DNA from: an uncultured Pontibacter sp.
GTDB lineage: Bacteria > Bacteroidota > Bacteroidia > Cytophagales > Hymenobacteraceae
NCBI RefSeq assembly: GCF_947495565.1
Contig: NZ_CANLZM010000010.1
Coordinates: 1 to 64,000 of the forward strand
DNA: 64,000 nucleotides
Reading direction: 5' to 3'
In this document: piece by piece, positions 26,693 through 36,604 of the stretch
How positions within the stretch are numbered: the stretch's first letter is position 1
Layout: every line of letters starts with the position of its first letter
Made by a program: the position numbers and the translations under genes
The notes under the pieces: generated by a model
Database searches by the model: none
Seen by the model: the letters and a program-made list of their open reading frames with translations, nothing else
Told to the model about the DNA's origin: nothing

Positions 26693-27412
26693 TTAAAGTT
26701 TGCCTGCCAGAAAAGGGCATTTCCAGCTCTCGTCAACCTGGCGGCCGCTGTACTGTGGGGCTTCCAAGCCTTCTCCAAAGTCACCGAGCATAGGGTTTAT
26801 GGCACCATCGTAGGCAACTTCCCGTTCCCGGATTACCTTTTTCATGTTATCGTAAACACCTTTTTCGCGTAGCTGCTCAAACTGCCGGTGAAGGTTGAAG
26901 GCCATAGCAGTGTAACCGGTTTGCCTGGCTTTTCGGCTTGCGTTAGGGTGTAAGCCCACCACAAAAAAAGCCGTACCATTGTAGCTGAAACTAAAATTTG
27001 TGTCTGATGGATTGCTGCTCACCTCTGGGTCCCAGGGGTTGGGGCTGTCGTCGCTGTTGTGGAGAAACTGCAGCTGCTCCCACAGTTTCTTTTCGAATGA
27101 TAGCTCTGTCGCCGGCTTCTCATCTTTGAAAACAGCCACCATGGTCATGTACTCGCTCTCGGCTGCAATTGTCTCTGCAATATAGTGTTTCAGGTCTCTG
27201 CCAAGCTGCTCAGTGGTTTCTGCAGTGGCCATACTATCGTACAGTCCCAACCGAATCTGTTTGGAGTTTAATGCCGCCTTAGCCCCAACGCAGGGGTACT
27301 CCATATCGCTTATTTTATCAGTAAAGCTTTGGTAAATGTCTTTTAAGTCTTCATGCTCAGCTGTATCCAGTTCTTCTGGCGTGAAGTATGTTTTAGTATT
27401 TTGGGTGCTCAT
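26693..27412 (-). CDS. YqcI/YcgG family protein (GntA-like heme N-hydroxylase family)
   Basis: A 239-residue protein of the FPC/CPF-motif YqcI/YcgG family. The N-terminal YPCVGAKAAL (near 39-48) and the C-terminal WKCPFLAGKL are the two family marks; GLHPNASRKAR lies between them near 153-163. One member, GntA, is a heme-dependent enzyme that N-hydroxylates a guanidino group in guanitoxin synthesis. No other guanitoxin genes are here, so the substrate is probably different. It is the first gene of a pair with the DUF1989 gene. Confidence 0.82.
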   Translation of the reverse strand: MSTQNTKTYFTPEELDTAEHEDLKDIYQSFTDKISDMEYPCVGAKAALNSKQIRLGLYDSMATAETTEQLGRDLKHYIAETIAAESEYMTMVAVFKDEKPATELSFEKKLWEQLQFLHNSDDSPNPWDPEVSSNPSDTNFSFSYNGTAFFVVGLHPNASRKARQTGYTAMAFNLHRQFEQLREKGVYDNMKKVIREREVAYDGAINPMLGDFGEGLEAPQYSGRQVDESWKCPFLAGKL

Positions 27413-27737
27413 GCTGCTTTATTAAAGGTTGCCGGGTTTGCCATTTCCTCTAGGCGGGTGTGGTACCGTACTATGTAACAGGAGAAGCGAGGAAAGTATA
27501 CAAGTAAAGGTGCAGTGTTAAAAAGCTCCTAATAAGATTCTGAATATAAACAGAGCGTTTCCTTGCCAGCTTCAGCGACTGCTTTTCCGGACCATTGGCG
27601 TTTCCGTTGATAAAGCTTTATACTCAAGATGGCTGAAAAGGGTGCAATTTTTATGAGTTAAAACAAACTGAACTTGCTACATTTGACTGGAGGGTTTAAG
27701 AAGGGCAGCTTTAGATAAAGTGTTACATTTGACTGTT

Positions 27738-28028
27738 ATGGAAAAACTAGTGTATGACGCCTCCTTCAAGCGGATGCCCATTGATCTATACTATGCCAGG
27801 AGGTCAGTGAAAGAGGTAGCCGATGAGATGGGCATTGATCCCGGCCGATTGAGCAAGTGGCGGCAAAAGGACAGCTCTCCTTCCCGGCCCACCGAAGGAC
27901 TGACAGACGAGCAAAGAGAGATAAAACGATTACAGAAAGAGTTGAAGGAGGCGCAGCTGGAGCGTGATATCCTAAAAAAAGCTATCAGCATCTTCTCCAG
28001 GGGAGACGGGCGGTATTCAGATTCATAA
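27738..28028 (+). CDS. IS3-family transposase OrfA (helix-turn-helix)
   Basis: A 96-residue OrfA. A helix-turn-helix (YYARRSVKEVADEMGIDPGR) is followed by a leucine-zipper-like coiled coil (EIKRLQKELKEAQLERDILKK), the usual OrfA plan for binding the element ends. The frame is complete. It ends just after an A7 run (27974-27980) that would be the site of programmed -1 frameshifting to OrfB. As OrfB is broken, the element cannot move on its own. The start at 27738 (MEKLVYD) is preferred over an upstream GTG. Confidence 0.8.
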   Translation: MEKLVYDASFKRMPIDLYYARRSVKEVADEMGIDPGRLSKWRQKDSSPSRPTEGLTDEQREIKRLQKELKEAQLERDILKKAISIFSRGDGRYSDS

Positions 28029-28889
28029 AAGAGCACCGGAGCCAATATCCCGTAGAGAAGATGTGCGAAGTGCTGCAAGTGAGCGTAAGTGGCTATTACT
28101 TCTGGCTTAAAAACCCGATGAGCCAGCGGGAGCACAAAGAGCAGGAACTAGTGGCGCAGATCCAACGGGTCTATGAGCAGAGTAAGTGTCGCTATGGCTC
28201 TCCCCGCATTAGTTTCGAGCTGAGGGACTAAGGCATCAGGGCTTCGCGTCCGCGGGTAGCCCGTCTGATGCAGAAGTATCAGCTAAGGAGCATTATACGC
28301 AGGAAATACCGGGTGCAGACCACGACTCCAAGCACTTGTTCACAGTGGCAGAGAACCACCTGAACCGGGACTTTACCGCAGAGCGGCTGGCTCAGAAATG
28401 AGTGTCTGACCTTACCTACATCAAAACCGGGGAAGGTTGGCTGTATCTGACAGCCGTGCTGGACTTGGCCGACCGGAAGGTGATGGGCTGGGCGCTGAGT
28501 GAGACCATGGAGGCGGAATCCACCACGGTGGCGGCCTTCCAGATGGCCAAGAGAAACAGGCCTGTGACAGCGTCTCTGCTGTTTCACTCGGACCGGGGCG
28601 TGCAGTATGCCTGCAGCGCCTTCAGGAGGCAACTACAGGACTTACCTGTCGTGCAGAGCATGAGTAGGAAAGGCAACTGCTGGGATAATGCCGTGGCTGA
28701 GAGCTTCTTTAAAACATTGAAAACAGAGTAGTCTACCACCGCAAGTTTACCACCAGGCAACAGGCCCGACTGGCCATATTCGAGTACATCGAAGGCTTCT
28801 ACAACCGGGAAAGGAGGCACTCAGCACTGGGCTATCTGACTCCCTGTCAATATGAAGAGTGGTTATATCAACAAAGTGTGGCTGCCTGA
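28001..28889 (+). pseudogene. IS3-family transposase OrfB, multiply disrupted
   Basis: The DDE integrase (rve) core is recognisable across three frames: SVSGYYFWLKN, then SDLTYIKTGEGWLYL, HSDRGVQYA, WDNAVAESFF and RRHSALGYLTP. It holds at least four lesions: a TAA at 28229-28231 (after SFELRD), a one-base loss near 28322, a TGA at 28399-28401 where Trp is expected, and another frameshift near 28731. The acidic residues of the catalytic triad (Asp in SDLTY, Asp in HSDRG, Glu in AVAE) are still visible, so decay is partial. It cannot make an active enzyme. Confidence 0.85.
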
Positions 28890-28905
28890 AAAAAGCCTAC
28901 AGTAA

Positions 28906-29090
28906 ACTGTGGGAATTCCAGATAACGCCCAGCGCAGGAGGCTGCAGGCAGCAGTGTTTCCGCAGGGGGTGGCTTATGACCGGGAAAAGGAGAGTTATCG
29001 AACCCAGCCCATCAATTCCTTTTTCGCCCTTTCCAAGGAGCTGGAGCAGAAAGTGAGGGAAAAAGAAAAAGGGAAAAGCAGCTGTGAAAC
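28906..29090 (+). pseudogene. C-terminal remnant of a site-specific recombinase
   Basis: The frame RRRLQAAVFPQGVAYDRE, followed by YRTQPINSFFALSKELEQKV, looks like the end of a large recombinase-family (resolvase-type) protein, as found in Bacteroidota integrative elements. A stop codon lies just upstream, so only about 55-60 residues remain. Its 3' end lies against the tRNA-Glu gene. The remaining frame runs on into the tRNA and is not a gene there. Family assignment is by resemblance to common recombinase C-termini, at moderate confidence. Confidence 0.6.
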
Positions 29091-29104
29091 TTACTTTTCC
29101 CTCT

Positions 29105-29179
29105 TGGTAGCCCGTAGGGGAATCGAACCCCTGTTACCAGAATGAAAATCTGGCGTCCTAACCCCTAGACGAACGGGCC
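29105..29179 (-). tRNA. tRNA-Glu (anticodon TTC)
   Basis: On the minus strand the acceptor stem GGCCCGT pairs with ACGGGCT, the D-stem is GTCT/GGAC, the anticodon stem CCAGA/TCTGG closes a loop with TTC, and the T-arm is GGGG TTCGATT CCCC. An encoded CCA lies at 29105-29107. Its 3' end faces the recombinase and IS remnants. Confidence 0.97.
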
Positions 29180-29382
29180 GTTCTGTCTGATTGTGGTGCA
29201 AATATAGCGGGTGTTTTTTTAAGTGCAATAGCCTCTCTGAAATATTTTTCAAGCTTAAAAGGATGTGCTTGATTATCAATCGCTAAATTTTGGTGCAGTA
29301 GCTCATGTTCGGAAATGTTAACCAATAATGCCTTCTTGCGTTACTAATAACCTAATCTCTAAACCGAAAAATCTTATCAGAA

Positions 29383-29658
29383 ATGGCTAAAAACCTGCAA
29401 TACGAAGGCGTGAAACCCGAGGCTTTCGACCAACTGAAAAACAAGCTGAAAACGTATGGTATAAACCTGCAATCAAATAACGGCAGTTTCAGCGAGAAAG
29501 GCGTTTCAGGAATGTATGAGTATAACCCTGATGCGGAAGTGCTTAAGCTTGATAAATTGGATGTAGGTTTCCCGGCGAGTATGATGATAAGCCTAGATAC
29601 ATTGCAGGCCCGTATGGATGAGCTTATGGTGCAACACGGCGGAAGGCCGCAGCATTAG
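29383..29658 (+). CDS. Conserved-looking hypothetical protein, 91 residues
   Basis: A small soluble protein I do not recognise. It is amphipathic, with alternating helices and strands: LQYEGVKPEAFDQLKNKLK at the start, then a beta-rich middle (GNGSF.. type turn) and a helix at the end (LDTLQARMDELMVQHGG). No signal peptide or cysteines. It lies 68 bp before another small gene on the same strand and downstream of the divergent tRNA. Strong codon use and a clean ATG support it as real. Function unknown. Confidence 0.65.
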   Translation: MAKNLQYEGVKPEAFDQLKNKLKTYGINLQSNNGSFSEKGVSGMYEYNPDAEVLKLDKLDVGFPASMMISLDTLQARMDELMVQHGGRPQH

Positions 29659-29726
29659 GCGCAGCAATATACTTTTCCTATCCATCCCGTATACTATTAA
29701 ATCAATCCAAAAACACTTATAAAACT

Positions 29727-30074
29727 ATGGAAAACAATACATCTCAAAGTCAGAACAATAGCAACAACGATAACAATAATAAAAACAGCAACAGCAGCCA
29801 GCAGAAAAGCGGAGAGAAAAAGCAGGATGGTAACGTGATGCAAATACTGCAGCCGCACGATATGTCCAGGACAGTGGAATCTGCGATGCACGTATTTCAG
29901 GGGCGACATGAGAAACTGCCGGACCTGATGCAAGACCTGGGGCACATTATTATAAAGGCATCCAAACGCTTTACCACCACCCAACTTATAGTAGCTGCAG
30001 GCGCACTTACAGTCGGTGCTATTTTGGTGTCGCGCTACAGTGCAAATGATGAGTATGATTACGACGCAGAATAA
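29727..30074 (+). CDS. Asn/Ser-rich small membrane protein
   Basis: A 115-residue protein. The first 36 residues are nearly all Asn, Ser, Gln and Lys, so disordered. A helical part (about 40-75) follows, then one membrane helix near 82-101 (LIVAAGALTVGAILVS) and an acidic tail (NDEYDYDAE). Its function is not evident. It is followed by a good terminator. The low-complexity start may be a linker or a phase-separating tail; this is speculation. Confidence 0.65.
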   Translation: MENNTSQSQNNSNNDNNNKNSNSSQQKSGEKKQDGNVMQILQPHDMSRTVESAMHVFQGRHEKLPDLMQDLGHIIIKASKRFTTTQLIVAAGALTVGAILVSRYSANDEYDYDAE

Positions 30075-30093
30075 TCTTCTGCTTTATAAAAAG

Positions 30094-30126
30094 AAACCCT
30101 TAGCCCAACAGGTTAAGGGTTTTTTT
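30094..30126 (+). terminator. Terminator after the Asn-rich membrane protein
   Basis: AACCCTTAGCC pairs with GGTTAAGGGTT (one G-T/mismatch step), followed by TTTTTTTATTG on the plus strand. Confidence 0.85.
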
Positions 30127-30217
30127 ATTGTGCGCTATACTTGTGGCATAAGGTTTGCAAAGTGCTTTATATAGCTATCTACTATATATTCGTTAAACTA
30201 AACTTAAATCTACTACT

Positions 30218-30934
30218 ATGAAAAAGATGAATCTAGTCCTGTTCCTGAGCATGCTTGTTTTCTCCGCTCTGTCGGTGCAGGCGCAGCAAACTCAGGTTTT
30301 GCCACCTTTGGTAAGCGTAAACGGCACTGGCGAAGTAAGGGTGCAGCCAAACGAGGTTGTGGTAAACCTTGGGGTGGAAACACGAGGAAAAACGCTGGAC
30401 GAGGCTCGTAAAGAGACCGATAAGAAAGCTGCCGCCATCATAAATTACCTCAAGAAGCAAGGTGTGGAGGCAAAGCATATTCAAACATCGTTTGTAACGC
30501 TGCGCCCGGTATATACCAGCGGCGAGTATGGCCGTACGTCTCCTGATTTTTATATGGCACAGAAAAGTATGACGGTTATCGTTAAAAAACTGGACAAGTT
30601 TGATGAACTGCTTTCGGGCTTGTACGAGGTTGGCGCCAATCATGTGGACGGTGTGCAGTTCCAGGTGTCAGACATGGAAAAATATAAAACGGAGGCAAGA
30701 AAGAAAGCCGTGGCTAATGCAAAAGATAAGGCTTCAATGCTTACTTCGGAGCTAGGCGCTAAACTAGGAAGAGTGTACGCTATTGGAGAGGGCAGCAGCA
30801 ACGGCGGCCCCAGACCAATGTATAAAATGGCCGTTATGGAATCTGCTGTCTATGATAGTGCGGGAGGCCCAACTATAGCAGGCGGTGAAGTAATTATATC
30901 AGCTAACGTTGATGTAAGCTTTGTGATAGAATAA
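30218..30934 (+). CDS. SIMPL domain (DUF541) exported protein
   Basis: A 238-residue exported protein. The signal peptide (MKKMNLVLFLSMLVFSALSVQA) is followed by a SIMPL/DUF541 domain across about 30-238, with VSVNGTGEVRVQPNEVVVNLGVET at the start (first 20 residues of the core are conserved). The C-terminal part has the typical GEVIISANVDVSF strand. The E. coli relative YggE is linked to oxidative stress; the exact role is unknown. The stop codon is the first base pair set of a perfect 78-bp palindrome shared with the convergent gene. Confidence 0.9.
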   Translation: MKKMNLVLFLSMLVFSALSVQAQQTQVLPPLVSVNGTGEVRVQPNEVVVNLGVETRGKTLDEARKETDKKAAAIINYLKKQGVEAKHIQTSFVTLRPVYTSGEYGRTSPDFYMAQKSMTVIVKKLDKFDELLSGLYEVGANHVDGVQFQVSDMEKYKTEARKKAVANAKDKASMLTSELGAKLGRVYAIGEGSSNGGPRPMYKMAVMESAVYDSAGGPTIAGGEVIISANVDVSFVIE

Positions 30935-31011
30935 ACTGCTTTAAAGTATAAAATGGCAGCGGCGGCACTTTTAAAAGTGCCGCCGCTGCCATTTTATACT
31001 TTAAAGCAGTT
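30934..31011. terminator. Perfect 78-bp palindrome acting as bidirectional terminator
   Basis: The left arm (30934-30972) and right arm (30973-31011) are exact reverse complements over 39 bp with no spacer. The centre is CACTTTTAAAAGTG, and the outer parts include AAGTATAAAATGG. It fills the whole gap between two convergent stop codons. Confidence 0.9.
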
Positions 31012-31012
31012 G

Positions 31013-32011
31013 CTATACTTGCTTTAGATAACGCTCCATTGGCTTAAACTGGTTGTGCTCATCCAGCAAAAAGCTGAGTGGCTGCTGCGGGTTTTGCAGG
31101 ATCTGCTGCTCGCGTATATTCCAGGGCTTTAGCATTTCCTCCAGCATGTGTGCGTAGGCTGGCATCTCCCAAGGGTTAAATATTTCATTTGTTACGTCGT
31201 CTATCAGCGTATCCAGCACCAGGTAGTCGTCTTCTGGTTTTACGGGACGTATAAAGTACTCTGGCACCACGTTAAAAATGTAAGCCGCATAGAAAACACG
31301 CGCTTTAAACTCCGCCAGCTGAATAGGGTGCAACTGCTTTTCCTCCGCTACCTGGTACAGCCTGCCAAGCGCTTTCTTAATGATGCCGTTATCAAGCAAC
31401 GTGCACACAATGGCAACTGAGCCAAGCTTAATGCTGAAGCACATGGTGGTCAGCTCATCCTGAAACTCAAAAGGAAGACTGTCTTCTGTGGGACTCACCT
31501 GCAGCAGAAACAGCGAGCAAGGTAGAAAGCCATCAAACACCATCGGCACCCGCAGCGACTGCAGCACCTGATAGAATGAGCGGAATTTGCCCAGCATCTT
31601 CGGGTCTTCGCTTACCGCGTATTCCGGCATCACCAGCGGATTGGTCTCCTTAATCAACTCTGTTACCAAAGAGCCATAGTACATTTTGCCTATCCACTGA
31701 AAAAGGCGCTGGGGCGGAAGTGCCTGCAAACCTTCCATGCCTTTTGCGGCAGCCTGTTCCACCTCGTGCTCCAGAGGAAGCAGGTAATGTGTATGGCAAC
31801 GGTCGCAGCAGGGGATGCTGAGTTGGCTGAATGTGGTGACGCTTTTATCGAGCAGCAGGAGCTCTTTGTTTTGTAAGTTATACTTTTGCTGCAGCCATTC
31901 GGCAAACACAGGAGCGCGATGCTCTTTGGTTATGATAGTTCCGCACAGGAAGCAGTTGGTGTCGGTAAACTGCATTCGCTCAAACGGGTCGTATAGTGTC
32001 AGGTCGATCAT
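31013..32011 (-). CDS. Unknown protein with N-terminal CxxC...CxxC zinc-site, HNH-like
   Basis: A 332-residue soluble protein I do not recognise fully. The N-terminal part has CFLCG (near 19-23) and, about 40 residues on, CCDRCH, a spacing that could hold one zinc ion as in HNH/zinc-knuckle proteins; an EH residue pair (TKEHRAPVF) lies between them. The remainder (about 90-332) is helical, with no known catalytic motif seen. I start it at the ATG at 32011 (MIDLTLYDPF), since the preceding 49 codons look unlike protein. It is convergent with the SIMPL gene over the perfect palindrome. A nuclease role is possible but not shown. Confidence 0.6.
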   Translation of the reverse strand: MIDLTLYDPFERMQFTDTNCFLCGTIITKEHRAPVFAEWLQQKYNLQNKELLLLDKSVTTFSQLSIPCCDRCHTHYLLPLEHEVEQAAAKGMEGLQALPPQRLFQWIGKMYYGSLVTELIKETNPLVMPEYAVSEDPKMLGKFRSFYQVLQSLRVPMVFDGFLPCSLFLLQVSPTEDSLPFEFQDELTTMCFSIKLGSVAIVCTLLDNGIIKKALGRLYQVAEEKQLHPIQLAEFKARVFYAAYIFNVVPEYFIRPVKPEDDYLVLDTLIDDVTNEIFNPWEMPAYAHMLEEMLKPWNIREQQILQNPQQPLSFLLDEHNQFKPMERYLKQV

Positions 32012-32205
32012 ACTTAATTTCGGTTCTACCACACAAAGATACAGAAGCCTGAGCGACTTCCGAAAAGACTGCCTTCCAGAAGCCGAAAAGGCTGCTGGCA
32101 AAGTATAAATTTTTTTATTAAAACCGCCTTTATAAAGCTGCAGCGCAGGTATTTGCACGTTTTAAAAGTATGGTAGATAACATAGGTTGAATAACAGCAG
32201 GAATA

Positions 32206-33048
32206 ATGGTTACTTTGCAGTTCATGCAGCTCTTCATCACATCTCTTAATTCCGGAAGCAACGGCAACTGCTATTACATCGGCAACCATCGCGAGGCAGT
32301 GCTGGTGGACGCGGGTATTTCGTGCCGGGAAACCGAAAAGCGCATGAGCCGACTGGGACTTTCGATGAGCAAGGTGAAAGCTGTTTTTGTATCGCATGAG
32401 CACGCTGACCACATAAAAGGAGTGCCTGTGCTGGCCCGTAAGTATAAGCTGCCGGTTTATATTACGCCGGATACGCTCCAGAATTCCAGGTTGGATTTTA
32501 CTGGTGTGCAGGTGATACCTTTTCAGGCGCATGAGCAGGTGCAGGTAGGTAACTTAAGCGTTACGGCTTTTCCGAAGTACCACGATGCCCGAGACCCGCA
32601 CAGTTTTATAGTTTCTGGCCAAAAGGTGCGTGTAGGCGTTTTTACGGATATCGGTGTGCCTTGCCACCATGTTATCGAGCACTTTCAGCAATGCCACGCT
32701 GTTTTTCTGGAAGCAAATTATGATGAGGCAATGCTGGACAAAGGCCGTTACCCGTATTACCTCAAAAACCGCATCCGGGGAGGCAAAGGGCATTTATCCA
32801 ATAGGCAGGCACTGAGCCTTTTTACTGCTTATAAGCCACCGTTTATGAGCCACCTGCTGCTCTCGCACCTTTCTAAAGACAACAACTGCCCTAAATTGGT
32901 GAAAAACCTTTTTACGCTGCATGCCGACGGCACTGAGGTGGTGGTAGCCTCTCGTTTTGAGGAGACACCAGTTTATACTATCACCAACAAACCTTTGCCC
33001 GTAAGCCCTATAGGTATTCAGACCAGCCTGTTTGATGCCATTGCATAG
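32206..33048 (+). CDS. MBL-fold metallo-hydrolase (YycJ/WalJ-like)
   Basis: A 280-residue cytosolic enzyme of the metallo-beta-lactamase superfamily. The N-terminal SLNSGSNGNCYYIG is typical of the YycJ/WalJ group, and the metal-binding SHEHADHIKG (near 65-74) is intact, with HDARDPHSF and LSHLSKDNNCP further on. Relatives act as nucleases or in RNA/DNA metabolism; the substrate is not certain. An AGGA stretch just before supports the ATG at 32206; the ATG at 32224 (MQLFITSLN) is an alternative and matches family starts better. It diverges from the preceding gene. Confidence 0.9.
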   Translation: MVTLQFMQLFITSLNSGSNGNCYYIGNHREAVLVDAGISCRETEKRMSRLGLSMSKVKAVFVSHEHADHIKGVPVLARKYKLPVYITPDTLQNSRLDFTGVQVIPFQAHEQVQVGNLSVTAFPKYHDARDPHSFIVSGQKVRVGVFTDIGVPCHHVIEHFQQCHAVFLEANYDEAMLDKGRYPYYLKNRIRGGKGHLSNRQALSLFTAYKPPFMSHLLLSHLSKDNNCPKLVKNLFTLHADGTEVVVASRFEETPVYTITNKPLPVSPIGIQTSLFDAIA

Positions 33049-33222
33049 TAGCGATTTGTATCAGTAAAATTTTTACGTGTTATTGCTACTTTACACTTTT
33101 AAAATTCATCCATACTCAAAAAGTTATCCTTATCTGAGGAGGTTCGTTAGCATGAATAGCTCGTGCAAGGTATGTGCTTTGTATGGCAGCATGTATAGTT
33201 CAAACTAAACTTTAAAAGTGAA

Positions 33223-33819
33223 ATGAAGGCAACATTACTGACATTATTGCTGGCTGTTACTATGTTTGGCGCGCAAGCCCAGACGCAGCAGAAAGCCACA
33301 TCCTCTGAAGCACAAATTAAAGCGGCCTTGCTTGCGGCACCCGCCGATAATCGCGACGGTGCCGCCGTGTACGGCTATGACGCCGATGGCAAGTTTGTAC
33401 TACTGCGCAAAGGCAGCAACGAAATGATCTGCCTGGCCGATGACCCGATGCAGGAAGGTATATCAGTGTCCTGTTACCACAAAGATCTGGAGCCTTTTAT
33501 GGCCAGAGGCCGCGAATTGAGAAAAGCAGGGAAAAGCTCAGAGGAAATTTTTGCGACCAGGGAGCAGGAGGCGAAAAGCGGCAAAATGAAAATGCCGAAG
33601 CAGCCCACTACCTTGTTTGTTTATACTGCCTCAGCAGAAGATTTTAATGCCGCTACTGGCGATGTGAAAAACGGCTATCTGCGTTACGTGGTTTATATTC
33701 CGTACGCCACTTCTGAAAGCACGGGCCTGCCCCTAAAACCTAACGCACCAGCCATGCCCTGGATCATGTATCCGGGCACGCACGGAGCCCACATCATGAT
33801 AAACCCGCCACGTAACTAA
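33223..33819 (+). CDS. Exported hypothetical protein, 198 residues
   Basis: A protein with a clear signal peptide (MKATLLTLLLAVTMFGAQAQ). The mature part reads as one compact domain: AAVYGYDADGKFVLLRKG (near 46-63), SVSCYHKDLEPFM (near 86-98) and a C-terminal GTHGAHIMINPPRN with two His residues. I do not recognise the family. It may be a small periplasmic or outer-membrane-associated protein. It is a single gene upstream of a hairpin, convergent with the GH97 gene. Confidence 0.7.
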   Translation: MKATLLTLLLAVTMFGAQAQTQQKATSSEAQIKAALLAAPADNRDGAAVYGYDADGKFVLLRKGSNEMICLADDPMQEGISVSCYHKDLEPFMARGRELRKAGKSSEEIFATREQEAKSGKMKMPKQPTTLFVYTASAEDFNAATGDVKNGYLRYVVYIPYATSESTGLPLKPNAPAMPWIMYPGTHGAHIMINPPRN

Positions 33820-33954
33820 CTGCACCTTTTTCTGATACTGGAGTTAAAGTATGGCAACGTTTATACTTTAAGAAACTCAGCATAAAGCAGAACGGAGTGG
33901 ATAGTTTATACTTTGCGAAGGTGCTATATCTGCTGCCGTACATATTGCTAAAGA

Positions 33955-33991
33955 AAAAAGGGTAGGCGCAATATACGCGCCTACCCTTTTT
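33955..33991. terminator. Bidirectional terminator between 33819 and the GH97 gene
   Basis: AAAAAGGGTAGGCGC (33955-33969) pairs perfectly with GCGCCTACCCTTTTT (33977-33991), usable in both directions. Confidence 0.85.
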
Positions 33992-34011
33992 ATACTTTTA
34001 ATCTATTCTAA

Positions 34012-36219
<2,208 letters not shown>

Positions 36220-36604
36220 TTATTTAATAGATTGTGGTTCTCTGGTTTATACTTTGTTTTGCGCCTGCGTCTCTCTGGTGCACCGCAAATATCGGAAAAT
36301 TTATACTTCCTCTTGCGCGCCACCATCTTGTGTAAGGGCGGCAGGTTGAGTGCCATATTAACTGTAATAGCGCTGCAACGTGAATTTTATCCCGCTAGGG
36401 AGCATATAAAATTGAAAAGCTAGTATTGAGTTGTTTGGCAGCGCCAGAATGCCAAGGCCAAAGCCAGCTTAAAACAGGAAAATAGCCTTAGTAGTTAATT
36501 GTTTACATAAAGTAGGCTGTTCGTTTACCTGCAGGAGAACTTTGTGGTTGATGGAGGCATACGCGAAAATATGTAGTATCTTTGCAGCCTTAAAAACAAA
36601 GCAT

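Larger units (their letters stand above)
27678..28889 (+). mobile_element. Decayed IS3-family insertion sequence
   Basis: An orfA plus a broken orfB in the usual IS3 order, read on the plus strand. The left side has two copies of TACATTTGACTG (27678-27689 and 27724-27735). I could not find a matching inverted repeat at the right side, which ends against a recombinase remnant, so the element seems truncated there. No AAGTATA heptamer occurs inside it, consistent with foreign origin. Confidence 0.8.

Noticed and set aside
27678..27735. The two TACATTTGACTG copies as the two ends of an insertion sequence
   Set aside because: They are direct and only 46 bp apart, both upstream of orfA; they are not terminal inverted repeats.
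28909..29145. A 78-codon frame running into tRNA-Glu
   Set aside because: The last 15 codons are tRNA sequence and the frame starts at a GTG after a stop, so I call only the recombinase remnant before it.
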